64,000 nt of DNA. Source: Pseudohaliea rubra DSM 19751. Its GTDB lineage: Bacteria; Pseudomonadota; Gammaproteobacteria; Pseudomonadales; Halieaceae. Made by a program: the position numbers and the translations under genes. The stretch is taken from positions 17,569 to 81,568 of the forward strand of contig NZ_KN234755.1 of the NCBI RefSeq assembly GCF_000764025.1, in the 5' to 3' direction. This document shows, one piece after another, positions 35,449 through 45,897 of the stretch; within the stretch, counting starts at the first letter, position 1, and every line of letters starts with the position of its first letter. A model generated the notes under the pieces. The model was not told the DNA's origin, ran no database searches, and saw only the letters and a list, made by a program, of their open reading frames with translations.

Positions 35449-38400
35449 ATGCTTCAGCTACTGCAATCCATTAGAGCCACTCTATTCCTCGCAGTTCTAC
35501 TGACATCGCCTGGAGCAAACTCGGCCGACGAGCCACCAACCCAATATCATTTTCAAATAGCTGAAGTCTCCGACGACCTCACGCAGAGCTCCGTATCTGA
35601 CCTACTTCAGTCCAAAACTGGAGAGCTTTGGATTGCCACCCAAGAAGGCCTGAACAGATATAACGGCCACACTCTCATCACATACCGCCATTCACCATCA
35701 GCACAGGGGAGCATATCTTCAGATGCTGTTACGAGCATAACTGAATCCTCTGATGGCAGCATATGGGTAGCCACGATCAATGGGGGATTAAACCGTTTCA
35801 ACCCTAAAAAGAGAGTCTTCGAAACTTTCCTTTCTTCAAATGAACCTGAAAGCCTGGTATCTAATGACGTTTACGCAGTTTTTGCGGATTCTAAAGGGAA
35901 AATCTGGATTGGGTACGAGGGGGCCATCAGCTACCTTGACCTGCAAAGCAACAGTTACAAACATCTAATTGGCGATCGGGACCTCGATCGTTCTCTAGGG
36001 CTAGTAACAAGTTTCGCCGAAAGCTCCCAGGGAGAAATCTGGGTATCGACTACAGAAGCGGGCCTTCTCCAAATCAGCGATAGCCTGGAAATTGAACGCC
36101 AACAAACGCTGCAGACATCCGACCGCCAAGCAACCAAGCCCGCACAGCCTACTCACATAGCCCTCCATGGCGAAGAGATCTGGGTTGGCACATTAAACAG
36201 TGGGCTCTTTATGCTCAACACATCAAGCGGGAAATTTCAGCAATACAATACTAGAACGGCCACAACGCGGCTCCCCTCGAATACCATCTACGACATTTTT
36301 TTTGATGATCAGTCGAACCTATGGATTGGGACTAACTCCGGTTTAGCCGTGCTCGACGAGAGTCGAACCAACCTTCAACTCTACAGCAATGAGGACAGCG
36401 CCCTGCCAGCCGCCAGGATTACCTCAATTACTCAGACTCGCGACGGCACCTACTGGGTGGGCACTTTTTTCGGGCTCACGAAGGCGAGACGGTCTTATTT
36501 CAGCAAATATACCCCAGAGAATTTCGGACTCTCTAACCCTTCAGTGAACGCGTTTGCCACCACTGGAGATGGATCCATCTGGGTGGGGACGGATGACGGA
36601 TTAAACCAGCTTAGCCAGAATAGCGAAAGGTTCAACTGGCTAAATACATTCACAAATCCAAGCTTATCGGACAGCGCCGTCATGTCGCTATTCGGAGAGG
36701 ACGAAACACTGTGGATCGGAACTTACGCAGGAGGGCTCAACAAGTACAACCTGAAGACCAAAGAACTTACAAAAATTCGCGCGTCTCAGAGCACCCCTCG
36801 AGCCCTCGCTTCAGACGGAATAACATCCATCCTAAGAGCTTCTACCGGCCACTTAATTGTTGGGACGTATCAAGGCGGCTTATCGGTTTTTGATCCGGAA
36901 TCCCAACACGCGACCGTCTACCTGCATGAACCATCAAACCGCACATCGATCAGCAGCAACAATGTTTTAGCATTACTCGAAGATTCCCGTGGGGCAGTTT
37001 GGATAGGCACAGAAAACGGCCTAAATCTCCTTGACCTCAAGACACGGGATTTCCAACGATACTATGCCGAGAATGGGAATACCAGCAGCCTGTCAAGCAA
37101 CATGGTGTGGAGCCTTCATGAGGACCGAACGGGCAACCTCTGGCTTGGCACCAATGGTGGCGGTCTGAATTTGTGGCGAAAAAATCGCATAGAGGCGAAT
37201 GCACCACAGTTTGAGCATTATTCGGAAAACATATCCCTACCCAGCAGTTCTATCTTCGGAATCCAAGAAGACAGTAAAGGAAATCTCTGGCTTAGCCACA
37301 ACAAGGGGGTGACTAGATTTAACCCGAGCTCCCTTGATGTTCGTCACTTTCGAGAAGTAGACGGCCTACAAGATTCGGAATTCAATATGGGCGCAGCCTT
37401 CAGCGACAAAGAAGGCCACATTTACTTCGGTGGCCCCAGAGGCTTCAACAGAATCACCCCTGCTAACGTACCCGACTCAGCTCCAAGTCCTCAGGTGTCC
37501 ATTGCCGAAATTCGCGTCATGAATCAACCGGCAAACTTGCAGGAGCCGTTCAATGAGGTCTCTGCGCTCCATCTCGATTACACAGACAGAATGTTTACAG
37601 TCGAATTTTTCGCAGCCGACTTTTCGTCACCCGAAAGTATACTCTATGCCTACAAGCTTGAGGGTATATCACCAGACTGGGTTATCTCGAGAGATGCGAA
37701 AAAGGCTTCCTTCACGACATTGCCGGCAGGCGAGTACCGTTTGCGACTCGCTGCGGCCAATGCGGCCGGGACCTGGAACTGGGACGCGAAACAAATCGAC
37801 ATTATCGTCGCTCCGCCACCATGGCTCAGCAAGGCTGCTTACATAATTTACGCAACGCTAGCGACGACGGCCGTACTGATCGCCATAGGATTTCTTACTT
37901 CGCGAGCGAGACGGGCAGAAGCGAGAAGAATGGAACTGGAGAATAAAGTCCGAGAGCGAACTCTGGAATTAGAAGAGGCGACAACGGTCGCTGAAGAGGC
38001 GAATAAAGCAAAGTCACAGTTCTTGGCGACCATGACACACGAAATCCGTACTCCCATGCATGGGATTATCGGAATGTCCGAACTTCTTCTAAGCTCAAAG
38101 CTCACGCCGTCACAGCGTCGCTTCGCTGAGACAGCTAAGCAAAGCGGGGAATCTCTACTCCAACTAATTAACGACATCCTTGACCACTCAAAACTCGAGG
38201 CCGATAAAACAGAGCTTGAGATTACACGTTTTGACCTGGTAGCCCTCATCGACGATGTGTGTCGCCTCCAATCCGAAGTAGCTTTTCGGAAGGGCATTCG
38301 CGTTTATAACACTTGCGATCCGGAAGGGCCAAGAGACTACTTGGGCGACCCCACTAGAATTCGACAGATCGTCACGAACTTAGTTGGGAATGCGATAAAA

Positions 38401-39945
38401 TTTACCGAGGACGGAGCAGTACGGGTTTCGCAAAAAATCACTCAACCGATTACGCCAGAAGGAATTTACCGTGTATGCATTGCAGTCGATGATGACGGCA
38501 TTGGTATGGACGAAACAACGCAAGCAAAGGTCTTCGAATCGTACACGCAGGCTGACGCCAGCACGACACGGCGCTTCGGTGGATCAGGCTTAGGTCTTAC
38601 CATCTCAAGGAAGTATGCAGAGCTGATGGGCGGGGAGATACAAGTAAAATCGACCCCCGGCGTGGGCTCCAGAGTTGCTCTCGTTCTACCAATTAACAGT
38701 ACTAAAGGCACTCAGGAGCTCACATTCAACCAGGAACCAGCGCTCCAATGCACGATATTTTCGGATGACGAGCTGATAACTAAAATGCTGGACTCACATC
38801 TACGCGTCCTATCTGTTACGACCATTGATCATCAATCGGGCATGATAGCGCCTTATGTAGGCGATGCTGATGAACCTCAGAGCGGCATAAAGCGAGTTGC
38901 ATTCGTCCCGATCACCTACAACACGCCTGAACGCGCGGCACAAACCTCAGGCATGACTTCCCGCTTCAAGTCGATTGTTTACTATAGCTTTTCTGCGAAG
39001 GAGGTTGCGCTTGCCCTGGACAAGGGGCTGCAAGCGATTCATTTACCGGCAGTGAATAACGAAATAAAAGCCTTTATCGGTGAAGCAACAGGCAATCTTG
39101 ATTCTTCCCCACAACCTGAGCCTACGACCAAGCCTGCGGTAAATTCTATCGTCGCAAGGGCTCATATTCTCGTCGCGGAAGATATGCCGGTGAATCAAAT
39201 GATTATTGGCGAGTTCCTACACGCGGCGTCCTGCACTTTTGATATTGCGGCGAGCGGGAAAGAAGCCGTGGATTTGTTTGCAATTGGGGCCTACGATTTG
39301 GTCTTGATGGACTGTCAAATGCCTATCATGGACGGCTACGCCGCCACGAGAGCAATCAGAAAAAGCGAACCAATTGGCTCGCACATCCCGATCATTGCCC
39401 TTACTGCCGGGGGTAGCAAGGAAGACATAGTCCAGTGTCAGAAGGCCGGCATGGACAAACTTCTACAAAAGCCATTTAAGCAAGCAGACATCATTCTGAT
39501 ACTTGATGAATTTGGGCCCCCTATGCTCACGGGCGGCCATCCATACAAAGAAACAGAGAGTCAACAGTTATCGCCTTTTTTTGTGGACTCAGGCACAGAA
39601 ATAGACGATACAGTAATTGATGGCTTGCGACGCCTCGCCGCTCAGACTTCTAATAGTAAACTCCTGGAAAGCCTCTTAGAGGGTTATCACGATCAAATGC
39701 AACAGAAGTTGTTCGAGCTTGATGCGGAGACAACTTCCATGAATGCGGCTAATGTTGCAACGATTGCACATGCCATCAAATCGATGAGCGCTAATATGGG
39801 TGCTATTCTCGTTAGAGAAATAGCACAAAGACTTGAAGAGGAGGCCAAGGCCGGTTGGGTTTCGGACTTCGAAAAGCAACACGAGAGCATAAAATGTGCG
39901 TTCATGTCTTTCATGAAGGCAGCCGAGAAAATTTCTTTTCGGTAA
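35449..39945 (+). CDS. Beta-propeller hybrid sensor histidine kinase (Reg_prop, Y_Y_Y, HisKA, HATPase, REC, HPt)
   Basis: The 1498-residue protein has a signal peptide (about 1-25). Fourteen blades with a (L/I)W(I/V)GT-GL pattern span about 50-690, enough for two seven-bladed propellers. A Y_Y_Y domain (about 700-790) and a membrane segment (about 796-818) follow. Inside the cell come a coiled coil, HisKA with His864 ([11 protein letters not shown]), HATPase (about 960-1085), a REC domain with Asp1288 ([13 protein letters not shown]) and an HPt domain with His1441 ([12 protein letters not shown]). This is a full phosphorelay with a large periplasmic sensor, like the hybrid two-component systems that sense oligosaccharides. 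The gene is visibly richer in A+T than its flanks. No DNA-binding output is fused, so a separate regulator must receive the signal. Confidence 0.95.
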   Translation: MLQLLQSIRATLFLAVLLTSPGANSADEPPTQYHFQIAEVSDDLTQSSVSDLLQSKTGELWIATQEGLNRYNGHTLITYRHSPSAQGSISSDAVTSITESSDGSIWVATINGGLNRFNPKKRVFETFLSSNEPESLVSNDVYAVFADSKGKIWIGYEGAISYLDLQSNSYKHLIGDRDLDRSLGLVTSFAESSQGEIWVSTTEAGLLQISDSLEIERQQTLQTSDRQATKPAQPTHIALHGEEIWVGTLNSGLFMLNTSSGKFQQYNTRTATTRLPSNTIYDIFFDDQSNLWIGTNSGLAVLDESRTNLQLYSNEDSALPAARITSITQTRDGTYWVGTFFGLTKARRSYFSKYTPENFGLSNPSVNAFATTGDGSIWVGTDDGLNQLSQNSERFNWLNTFTNPSLSDSAVMSLFGEDETLWIGTYAGGLNKYNLKTKELTKIRASQSTPRALASDGITSILRASTGHLIVGTYQGGLSVFDPESQHATVYLHEPSNRTSISSNNVLALLEDSRGAVWIGTENGLNLLDLKTRDFQRYYAENGNTSSLSSNMVWSLHEDRTGNLWLGTNGGGLNLWRKNRIEANAPQFEHYSENISLPSSSIFGIQEDSKGNLWLSHNKGVTRFNPSSLDVRHFREVDGLQDSEFNMGAAFSDKEGHIYFGGPRGFNRITPANVPDSAPSPQVSIAEIRVMNQPANLQEPFNEVSALHLDYTDRMFTVEFFAADFSSPESILYAYKLEGISPDWVISRDAKKASFTTLPAGEYRLRLAAANAAGTWNWDAKQIDIIVAPPPWLSKAAYIIYATLATTAVLIAIGFLTSRARRAEARRMELENKVRERTLELEEATTVAEEANKAKSQFLATMTHEIRTPMHGIIGMSELLLSSKLTPSQRRFAETAKQSGESLLQLINDILDHSKLEADKTELEITRFDLVALIDDVCRLQSEVAFRKGIRVYNTCDPEGPRDYLGDPTRIRQIVTNLVGNAIKFTEDGAVRVSQKITQPITPEGIYRVCIAVDDDGIGMDETTQAKVFESYTQADASTTRRFGGSGLGLTISRKYAELMGGEIQVKSTPGVGSRVALVLPINSTKGTQELTFNQEPALQCTIFSDDELITKMLDSHLRVLSVTTIDHQSGMIAPYVGDADEPQSGIKRVAFVPITYNTPERAAQTSGMTSRFKSIVYYSFSAKEVALALDKGLQAIHLPAVNNEIKAFIGEATGNLDSSPQPEPTTKPAVNSIVARAHILVAEDMPVNQMIIGEFLHAASCTFDIAASGKEAVDLFAIGAYDLVLMDCQMPIMDGYAATRAIRKSEPIGSHIPIIALTAGGSKEDIVQCQKAGMDKLLQKPFKQADIILILDEFGPPMLTGGHPYKETESQQLSPFFVDSGTEIDDTVIDGLRRLAAQTSNSKLLESLLEGYHDQMQQKLFELDAETTSMNAANVATIAHAIKSMSANMGAILVREIAQRLEEEAKAGWVSDFEKQHESIKCAFMSFMKAAEKISFR

Positions 39946-39974
39946 ACGCACCTCAGGAGCTCCACAGGCTATGT

Positions 39975-42900
39975 ATGCTTACGATTATCGTAAGCGTCGG
40001 TTTATTTTCTTTCCCAAAGCTCACAACGGCGGCTTCAACTGACCCCGGGAACTTTCTTAATGTAACCCCCCTTGCCCTTGCAGAAACATCCGGGACTACG
40101 TTTACAGACATTGTCGTCCGAGCCGATCGCGACGTCTGGGCAGCGAGCCTAAGCTCCGTCATTCGTTACGACGGCCACTCCGTACAAAGGTATAGCCTGC
40201 CAAGGATGGGTAGCGACGGCTTCCCAGTTGCGCGGATAGCAGATCTCTTCCTAGGACCTTACGAAAAAGTTTGGGTGGCTGGTTTTAATGGCAGCATTTA
40301 CAGATTTAATCCCAATCATGCGCGCTTCCAACTGATTGCATCGCTCAGCACGGAGCACGCTGCGCTAAGCGCCGTTAAACACGATGGACAGACAAGCTTA
40401 TGGTTAGGTTATGCCGACGGAAGCTGCAAAGTCTATGATATCGCCATGGGGCATATTCGCTCCGTTTGCGATCGTTTAAATACTCCAGTCAGGGACTTTT
40501 CCTTTAGCTCAAGCTCCACTCTGATCCTATCAGAAGATGGCCGCCTTCTTCGACTACCAAATCAAGCAATAGGACCGTCTGTTCCCATCCAATATTCCTG
40601 CGAAGGTGAGCCAGGGCGATTCAGCAAACTTGAGATACTTGATGAGACCTCGGTATTAATCGGATCAGAAGGTAATGGCCTATTCCGGTGCAATCTCTCC
40701 CAGCCGCGAAGTTCCTTAAAGACCGTGCCACTTGGTTCAGGAAATACGGGCAGGGCAACCATTCACGAACTCTTAATTAGCCACAGCACTGACACAGTCG
40801 TTGTAGCTACGGACTCCAGTTTAGTAATTCTTGATGCGAGATCACTGAATATTCTCTACAACTCCCGGAACGCAAGTGACCTTGTATCGACGGAGTTTAC
40901 CGGGATTGCCATGCAGAACGCAGATACAATTTGGGCGTCTAGTTTCGCCGGTCTACATAGACTCCAAGTATCACCAACGGTAGTCGTACGCGAATTGCCA
41001 GCAACCTCTTCGCCAGCGATCGTAGGCTTTGCAAGCGTCGACGAAAATACAACTGTAATAGCAGATTATGCCGGCTTACTGCTCCTTAACAAAAAAAATA
41101 CCGAGGATATAAATGAGCACAGTATTGCCCGCATCTGCGAAGCGTCGGGCGGAATTACGGCTGTTGCCGTGCGTGGGGACAGCATCATCTATGGGCTAAG
41201 AAGCGGGGAGGTCCTCCAAGGCACCATTATGAGTGGCAGTACAGAGTGCGAGCCAATCGTGCTTGCAAGCGGTGTTGGACCCGTTAGTGCCGTTACCATT
41301 GTAGATAACGAGATATTCATTGGCACTTACGGTAATGGAGTTTACAGACTACGAGACTCGGGCAGTCTCGAGAAATTGACCCCCCCTGAAGCCTCCAACC
41401 CTATCCAGAAGAGGATAGTTCAGATCGAGCCGGTAGGCAGCTTCGGAGTGTTGTTGCTCACTGAAGGCGGCTTGATAGCGATCCCAGAAAGTCAGAGCTC
41501 AAAAGAATCTCTTTCCAAGTTAACTCGACTACTGGAGGGCACCACACCATGGGCAGCCTCAACTCTAGGAGATCTTCTCTGGCTTGCGACGCCTACGGAT
41601 GGAGTCTATGTGGTTTCATTAAAGGATTTCCCCTTGCGCGAGCCAACAATCTTGGCGCATCAGGAAGTTCCTGGGGAAATCATTCAGGCAGTCGAAGCGA
41701 CGTCTGACACGGAAGCTCTAATCGCAACCACTACTGGTGTTTTTAACGTTAGCACCACAGGCGGCATTTCCAGAGTTTACGCCGGCTCGGGCAATGCCCT
41801 AGTCAGATTCGACTTTGGAGCATCTCACAGTAATTCTTCGAGCGTCCTATTCGGCGGAACCGGGGGCTTTGTCTATATTGACCCCGACAGAATACAGGTA
41901 GCGGTGAAAACACCTGCCCACGGGATCACTTCCTACGCCATTGATGAAAAGCGCTTTCTCCTCTTTCGTCCACTGACTGAGTTTGACCGGGTGGTTATCG
42001 AACCCGAAAATCGGAGATTAACTTTTAATATTGGTTCACTAGCGCCCCTGATAGTGAAAGATCTAGAACTTAGGTACAAGCTGAAGGGCTTCGATGCGAC
42101 GTGGAGTCAAGGCACGACACGAAACGAAATCTCCTATACCAGCCTGCCCCCAGGCAGTTACCAATTTCAGTCTCAAGCCAAAGACTCTAGTGGCAAATGG
42201 AGTTCTGCAACCGTCTCTCTAACAGTTCAGGTGCTACCACCTTGGTGGCGATCCTTGTGGGCTCTCACGGGTTATCTTTTGGCTGCGATAGGGCTAGTAG
42301 CATTGATTAAACACTACTACGGCACAATCCTCCTCTCCCGCCGCGCCACGCAGCTCGCTCGCGAGATGACGGCCACCGCTAACCAGGCAATAGAGGACAT
42401 GCAGGAGGAGGTGGAAGCACAAGGGCGATTGCTGGAAAACGTCACGCGCAAGAATGTTGCGACGCTTTCCTGGATCTCGGAACTAGTGGGTCGTCAGGCG
42501 GACACGCTGCCGGACGCCCTGTCGGCGGAGTTAGCCAAGGTTTCTCTTGAGCGTATCGATGCCTTCGTGTGCCTTGAGTACGCGCTGCGCTATCGTGATG
42601 ATCGCGTGCTGGCAGATCTTCATAGCTTTACGGATGAGTGCATTGCAATGCTCTGCGCCCGTCGCGGCTGCAGCAGCAGGTTTACGCTGATCAATGAGGT
42701 TAGCGATGAGCTCATTGATGCTGAGCACGCTGCGCGAGTCGCAACGGTTATCTTCGAACTGCTGGTCAACGCAATAGATCATGCGTTTGAGGGCAGGGAG
42801 CATGGCAATTTTCTGCGCGTGGCCTTCGAACTGGCCCCGCTGGACGACTCAACGGCCCTGAGGGCCGTAGTCACCGTGGAAGATAACGGTATCGGGCTGC

Positions 42901-43058
42901 CGGAGGGGCTAGCTCTCGAGGACTACGCGACGGCGGGCTTTTCTCTGGTCCGCGAGGTTGTCGCACACTATGGGGGCAGCATCGAACGGCCGGCTTCCAG
43001 TGCAGGTACATCATGGCGCGTCGAACTGCCGCTACCGCGAGAACCGGTGGCGGAGTGA
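39975..43058 (+). CDS. Beta-propeller sensor protein with HATPase domain but no evident phosphoacceptor histidine
   Basis: I chose ATG 39975 (AGG at 39966-39968), which gives a signal peptide MLTIIVSVGLFSFPKL and a 29-base gap after the hybrid kinase; a longer frame from 39855 overlaps that gene. 1027 residues. Propeller-like blades (DVWAASLSSVIRYDG, KVWVAGFNGSIYRFNP, SLWLGYADGS and weaker ones) span about 45-640, then Y_Y_Y (about 694-754), a membrane segment (about 762-782) and a coiled coil. The HisKA_2-like helix reads ENVTRKNVATLSWISELV (Val823-Asn827), where family members have His; none is present. The ATPase has its N box (Asn932) and EDNGIG (Asp970). From about 42,330 the DNA becomes host-like in composition. 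It may be a heteromeric partner of the hybrid kinase. Confidence 0.85.
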   Translation: MLTIIVSVGLFSFPKLTTAASTDPGNFLNVTPLALAETSGTTFTDIVVRADRDVWAASLSSVIRYDGHSVQRYSLPRMGSDGFPVARIADLFLGPYEKVWVAGFNGSIYRFNPNHARFQLIASLSTEHAALSAVKHDGQTSLWLGYADGSCKVYDIAMGHIRSVCDRLNTPVRDFSFSSSSTLILSEDGRLLRLPNQAIGPSVPIQYSCEGEPGRFSKLEILDETSVLIGSEGNGLFRCNLSQPRSSLKTVPLGSGNTGRATIHELLISHSTDTVVVATDSSLVILDARSLNILYNSRNASDLVSTEFTGIAMQNADTIWASSFAGLHRLQVSPTVVVRELPATSSPAIVGFASVDENTTVIADYAGLLLLNKKNTEDINEHSIARICEASGGITAVAVRGDSIIYGLRSGEVLQGTIMSGSTECEPIVLASGVGPVSAVTIVDNEIFIGTYGNGVYRLRDSGSLEKLTPPEASNPIQKRIVQIEPVGSFGVLLLTEGGLIAIPESQSSKESLSKLTRLLEGTTPWAASTLGDLLWLATPTDGVYVVSLKDFPLREPTILAHQEVPGEIIQAVEATSDTEALIATTTGVFNVSTTGGISRVYAGSGNALVRFDFGASHSNSSSVLFGGTGGFVYIDPDRIQVAVKTPAHGITSYAIDEKRFLLFRPLTEFDRVVIEPENRRLTFNIGSLAPLIVKDLELRYKLKGFDATWSQGTTRNEISYTSLPPGSYQFQSQAKDSSGKWSSATVSLTVQVLPPWWRSLWALTGYLLAAIGLVALIKHYYGTILLSRRATQLAREMTATANQAIEDMQEEVEAQGRLLENVTRKNVATLSWISELVGRQADTLPDALSAELAKVSLERIDAFVCLEYALRYRDDRVLADLHSFTDECIAMLCARRGCSSRFTLINEVSDELIDAEHAARVATVIFELLVNAIDHAFEGREHGNFLRVAFELAPLDDSTALRAVVTVEDNGIGLPEGLALEDYATAGFSLVREVVAHYGGSIERPASSAGTSWRVELPLPREPVAE

Positions 43059-43061
43059 CCT

Positions 43062-43820
43062 TCAGCGCCCCCGAAATTCGGGTGGGCGCTTCGCTCTCTG
43101 GGCTGCAAAACCTTCCGCAAGGTCATCGGACGCAGCGCAACGGGCGGCGAGGGCCTCTGCCTCATCGAGATCCAGCTTACCGGCAGCGGCGCCGGCGATG
43201 ATCTGCTTCATGGCGCGGACCGCCAGAGGCGCCAGCCCGGCGAGCTGTTCGGCATAACTTTGGACGGTCTGCTCCAGCTGCGCCGGCATGACGAGGTGGT
43301 CGAGGAAACCAATCCGCAGCATCTCGTCCGCATCCATGGTTTCTGACGCAACCAGGATGCGCCTGGCGACGCCGGAGCCCAGGCGCTGCACGAAACGCTG
43401 GATGCCCCTGACCGGGTAGCAGAGGCCCAGGGATGCCGCCGGCACACGCAGGCGGGTGCCTTCGATGCCGATGCGGAAGTCGCAGGACAACGCGAGCTCC
43501 ACACCGCCGCCGAACACGTTGCCATTGATCGCACACACGGTCGGGATCGCAAGGGCGGCCAGGGCGTCTGTCATGTCCTGATAATCGTCGCCGCGGATTT
43601 CCCCGGTATTGAGTTGCTCCAGGGAAGCACCTGCGCAGAAGGTTTTGTCACCGGTACCGGTTAGCACCAGCGCGCGGACCGTGGCGCTCTCCGTTACCGC
43701 CTCCAGCGCGGCGTGAATGGCATCGAGCTCACGACGCCCGAGGGCGTTATGCTTCTCGGGGTTGTTGAGGGTCAGGCGTGCCACCTGCGCTTCGATGCTG
43801 AACATAACGGTTTCCGACAT
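43062..43820 (-). CDS. Enoyl-CoA hydratase/isomerase family protein
   Basis: ATG 43820 follows a perfect AGGAGG site, giving 252 residues; a longer frame exists but is not needed. Crotonase landmarks: LTLNNPEKHNALG near residue 17, the oxyanion-hole stretch FCAGASLEQL near 64, and INGNVFGGGVELALSCDFRIG near 100. The second catalytic glutamate position (after PVRGIQRFVQRLG) is not of the canonical hydratase type, so an isomerase or other acyl-CoA reaction is possible. Convergent with the sensor gene, 3 bases apart, marking the right border of the plus-strand cluster. Confidence 0.85.
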   Translation of the reverse strand: MSETVMFSIEAQVARLTLNNPEKHNALGRRELDAIHAALEAVTESATVRALVLTGTGDKTFCAGASLEQLNTGEIRGDDYQDMTDALAALAIPTVCAINGNVFGGGVELALSCDFRIGIEGTRLRVPAASLGLCYPVRGIQRFVQRLGSGVARRILVASETMDADEMLRIGFLDHLVMPAQLEQTVQSYAEQLAGLAPLAVRAMKQIIAGAAAGKLDLDEAEALAARCAASDDLAEGFAAQRAKRPPEFRGR

Positions 43821-43888
43821 ATCCCCTCCTCGCCAGGCGCTGGTATTCTGGCACAAGGGCCTCGGGGCCGCCACGAGGAAGCAGGCGA

Positions 43889-44515
43889 TTGCACGGCGAT
43901 CAGACGACACGCACGAAACGCTGCAGCTGGTGCGGCGAACATGCCGACTACCAGGCCTACCATGACGAAGAGTGGGGCGTGCCCCTCACCGAGGAACAGC
44001 GACTGTTCGAGTTCCTTACCCTCGAAGGCGCGCAGGCCGGCTTGTCCTGGCTGACGATTCTGCGCAAGCGGGAGGGCTATCGCCGTGTCTTCGAGGGCTT
44101 CGACCGCGAGCGCCTGGCCCGCTGGGGCCCGGCGCAGCTCGCCGAGGCGCAGGCGTCGACCGGCATTGTCCGCAACCGGCTCAAGATCAAGGCGGTGGTC
44201 ACCAATGCCCGGGCCACGATCGAGCTCGCGGAGCGCGGCCCGGGGCTTTCACAATTTCTCTGGGGCTTTGTTGATGGTGCGCCCCGGCAGAACCAGTGGC
44301 ACCGGCATGAGGACATTCCCGCGGAAACACCCCTGTCGCGGCAGCTGAGCCGGGAGCTAAAGCAGCGGGGCTTTACCTTCGTCGGCCCCACCATCTGCTA
44401 CGCCTTTATGCAGGCGGTCGGCATGGTCAACGATCATCTCGTTGGCTGCTTTCGCCACGAGCCCTGCGCCCGGCTGGGGCAGCGCTTCACGCTGCCTGAG
44501 CGGGACCCGTCCTAG
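43889..44515 (+). CDS. tag: DNA-3-methyladenine glycosylase I
   Basis: The 208-residue protein starts at TTG 43889 behind GAGGAAG. The zinc-site cysteines CSWC are near residue 12, YHDEEWGVPLTEEQRLFEFLTLEG is the conserved N-terminal block, and FVGPTICYAFMQAVGMVNDH the C-terminal block; all match Tag. It excises 3-methyladenine from alkylated DNA. Divergent from the enoyl-CoA hydratase gene. Confidence 0.93.
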   Translation: MHGDQTTRTKRCSWCGEHADYQAYHDEEWGVPLTEEQRLFEFLTLEGAQAGLSWLTILRKREGYRRVFEGFDRERLARWGPAQLAEAQASTGIVRNRLKIKAVVTNARATIELAERGPGLSQFLWGFVDGAPRQNQWHRHEDIPAETPLSRQLSRELKQRGFTFVGPTICYAFMQAVGMVNDHLVGCFRHEPCARLGQRFTLPERDPS

Positions 44516-44536
44516 ACAGGAACAAAAAAAATACTT

Positions 44537-44557
44537 AAAGTTGGAATTTCCAACTTT
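44537..44557. promoter_or_regulatory. Perfect 21-bp palindrome, candidate TetR operator
   Basis: AAAGTTGGAA (44537-44546) and TTCCAACTTT (44548-44557) are exact inverted arms around one T. It lies 36 bases before the tandem TetR gene. TetR proteins usually bind such palindromes at their own promoter, so self-repression is likely. No second copy was seen near the acyl-CoA genes in this window. Confidence 0.7.
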
Positions 44558-44593
44558 CCAGTAAAGCCACTGCGGGAGCAGCGCCTGCCCAGC

Positions 44594-45895
44594 ATGAGCA
44601 GCAGCGAGTCATTCACCTCTCGCGCCCAGCCCTTCAACCGGCAGGCGCAGCACGACGCGAAGCGAGCCGCAATCCTCTCCGAGGCCGCCCGCCTCTTCAA
44701 CGGCAAGGGCTCCCGCGCCACGACGCTGCAGGACATCGCCGCCAGCCTCGGTCTTACCAAGACCAGCCTCTACTATTACGTCCGCACCAAGGAAGAACTC
44801 ATCTACCAGTGCTACCTGGCAACGCTGCAGCGCCAGCACCAGGCTCTGGACGAGATCGAGGCACAAACAGTCAGCCCGGTCGAGCGTATCCTGGCGTTTC
44901 TCAAACGCCAATTCGAACAGTGGCAGGAGGCGCGCGAGGGGCGCGATGTCCACCTCGCCGCGCTGCTCGAAATTGCCTCGCTCAAGGACGAGCACCGCGA
45001 CGCTATCGAACAAGCGTATATCAGCCTCTTCAAGCGCCTGCGCAGCTATCTGCGCGACGGCATGGCCGATGGCTCGCTGCGCAGCGGTGACAGCACGTCC
45101 ATGACCCGCGCCATCATCGGCTCGCTGGACTGGTTGTTTCACTGGCTGCACAGTGTTCCCGAGGATGGCGTTCAGGTCGCGGCAGCACAGGCCGCAGACC
45201 TGCTCCTGCACGGCCTTTACGCTGGTCCGGGGTGCTATCACAGCGCTATCGGCCCTGCTGACGTCGACAGTGGTGTCACGGCGAGCGGCTTTGACCGTGA
45301 CGAGCAGAACCGTCTGAAGCAGGAAGCCTTTTACAAGGCAGGCACCTGGCTGTTCAACAGAAAGGGCTTCAACGGCGCCTCCCTCGATGAGATTGCCGAT
45401 TACCTGAGCGTCTCGAAAGGCGCCTTTTATTATCACATCCGTAACAAGGAGGACCTGCTCTACAACTGTTACAACCAATCGCTGGCTATTGTCGAGCGGG
45501 TTTACCGCGAAGCGGAGAGCGCTGGCACCTCCGGCATTGAAAAGATCGACTACGCAAGCCGACGCACCTTCCTGATCCAGAACTCGGGCTCAGGTCCCCT
45601 GATCCGCTACAACACGATCACCGCCCTGCCGACGGCCAGGCGGCTGGAGGTGCTTGCGCGCACGGACACAGCCAACAACCGCTTCGTGGACTTCCTGGCC
45701 GAGGGCGTCGCCGACGGCAGCATCCGGCCCGTGGATCCACTCGTAGCAAGGAACCTGCTTGCGGGGGCTATCAACGCCTCCATGGATATCTCGCTTTGGC
45801 GCCGGGTCGGCCATATCGACGATGCGGCCCGGGAGTATTTCGATCTCTTTTTCAACGGGCTCCTGCACCGGGAGCCCGAAGCAACCACGGACTGA
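44594..45895 (+). CDS. Tandem-fused double TetR transcriptional regulator
   Basis: The 433-residue protein contains two complete TetR units. The first helix-turn-helix (about residues 18-72) has TTLQDIAASLGLTKTSLYYY and the second (about 240-294) has ASLDEIADYLSVSKGAFYYH; each is followed by a helical ligand-binding-type region. Standard TetR proteins are about 200 residues, so this is a fused dimer-like form. It lies 2 bases before tesB, which suggests control of acyl-CoA metabolism with an acyl-CoA-type ligand (inference). A perfect palindrome upstream is the likely operator. Confidence 0.9.
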   Translation: MSSSESFTSRAQPFNRQAQHDAKRAAILSEAARLFNGKGSRATTLQDIAASLGLTKTSLYYYVRTKEELIYQCYLATLQRQHQALDEIEAQTVSPVERILAFLKRQFEQWQEAREGRDVHLAALLEIASLKDEHRDAIEQAYISLFKRLRSYLRDGMADGSLRSGDSTSMTRAIIGSLDWLFHWLHSVPEDGVQVAAAQAADLLLHGLYAGPGCYHSAIGPADVDSGVTASGFDRDEQNRLKQEAFYKAGTWLFNRKGFNGASLDEIADYLSVSKGAFYYHIRNKEDLLYNCYNQSLAIVERVYREAESAGTSGIEKIDYASRRTFLIQNSGSGPLIRYNTITALPTARRLEVLARTDTANNRFVDFLAEGVADGSIRPVDPLVARNLLAGAINASMDISLWRRVGHIDDAAREYFDLFFNGLLHREPEATTD

Positions 45896-45897
45896 CT

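Noticed and set aside
34745..35503. Long overlapping frames across the repeat gene on both strands (plus frame to 35503, minus frame 34921-35376), also repetitive
   Set aside because: A 39-base unit without stops keeps all frames open. Only the 34699 frame has a signal peptide, a ribosome-binding site and synonymous third-position variation.
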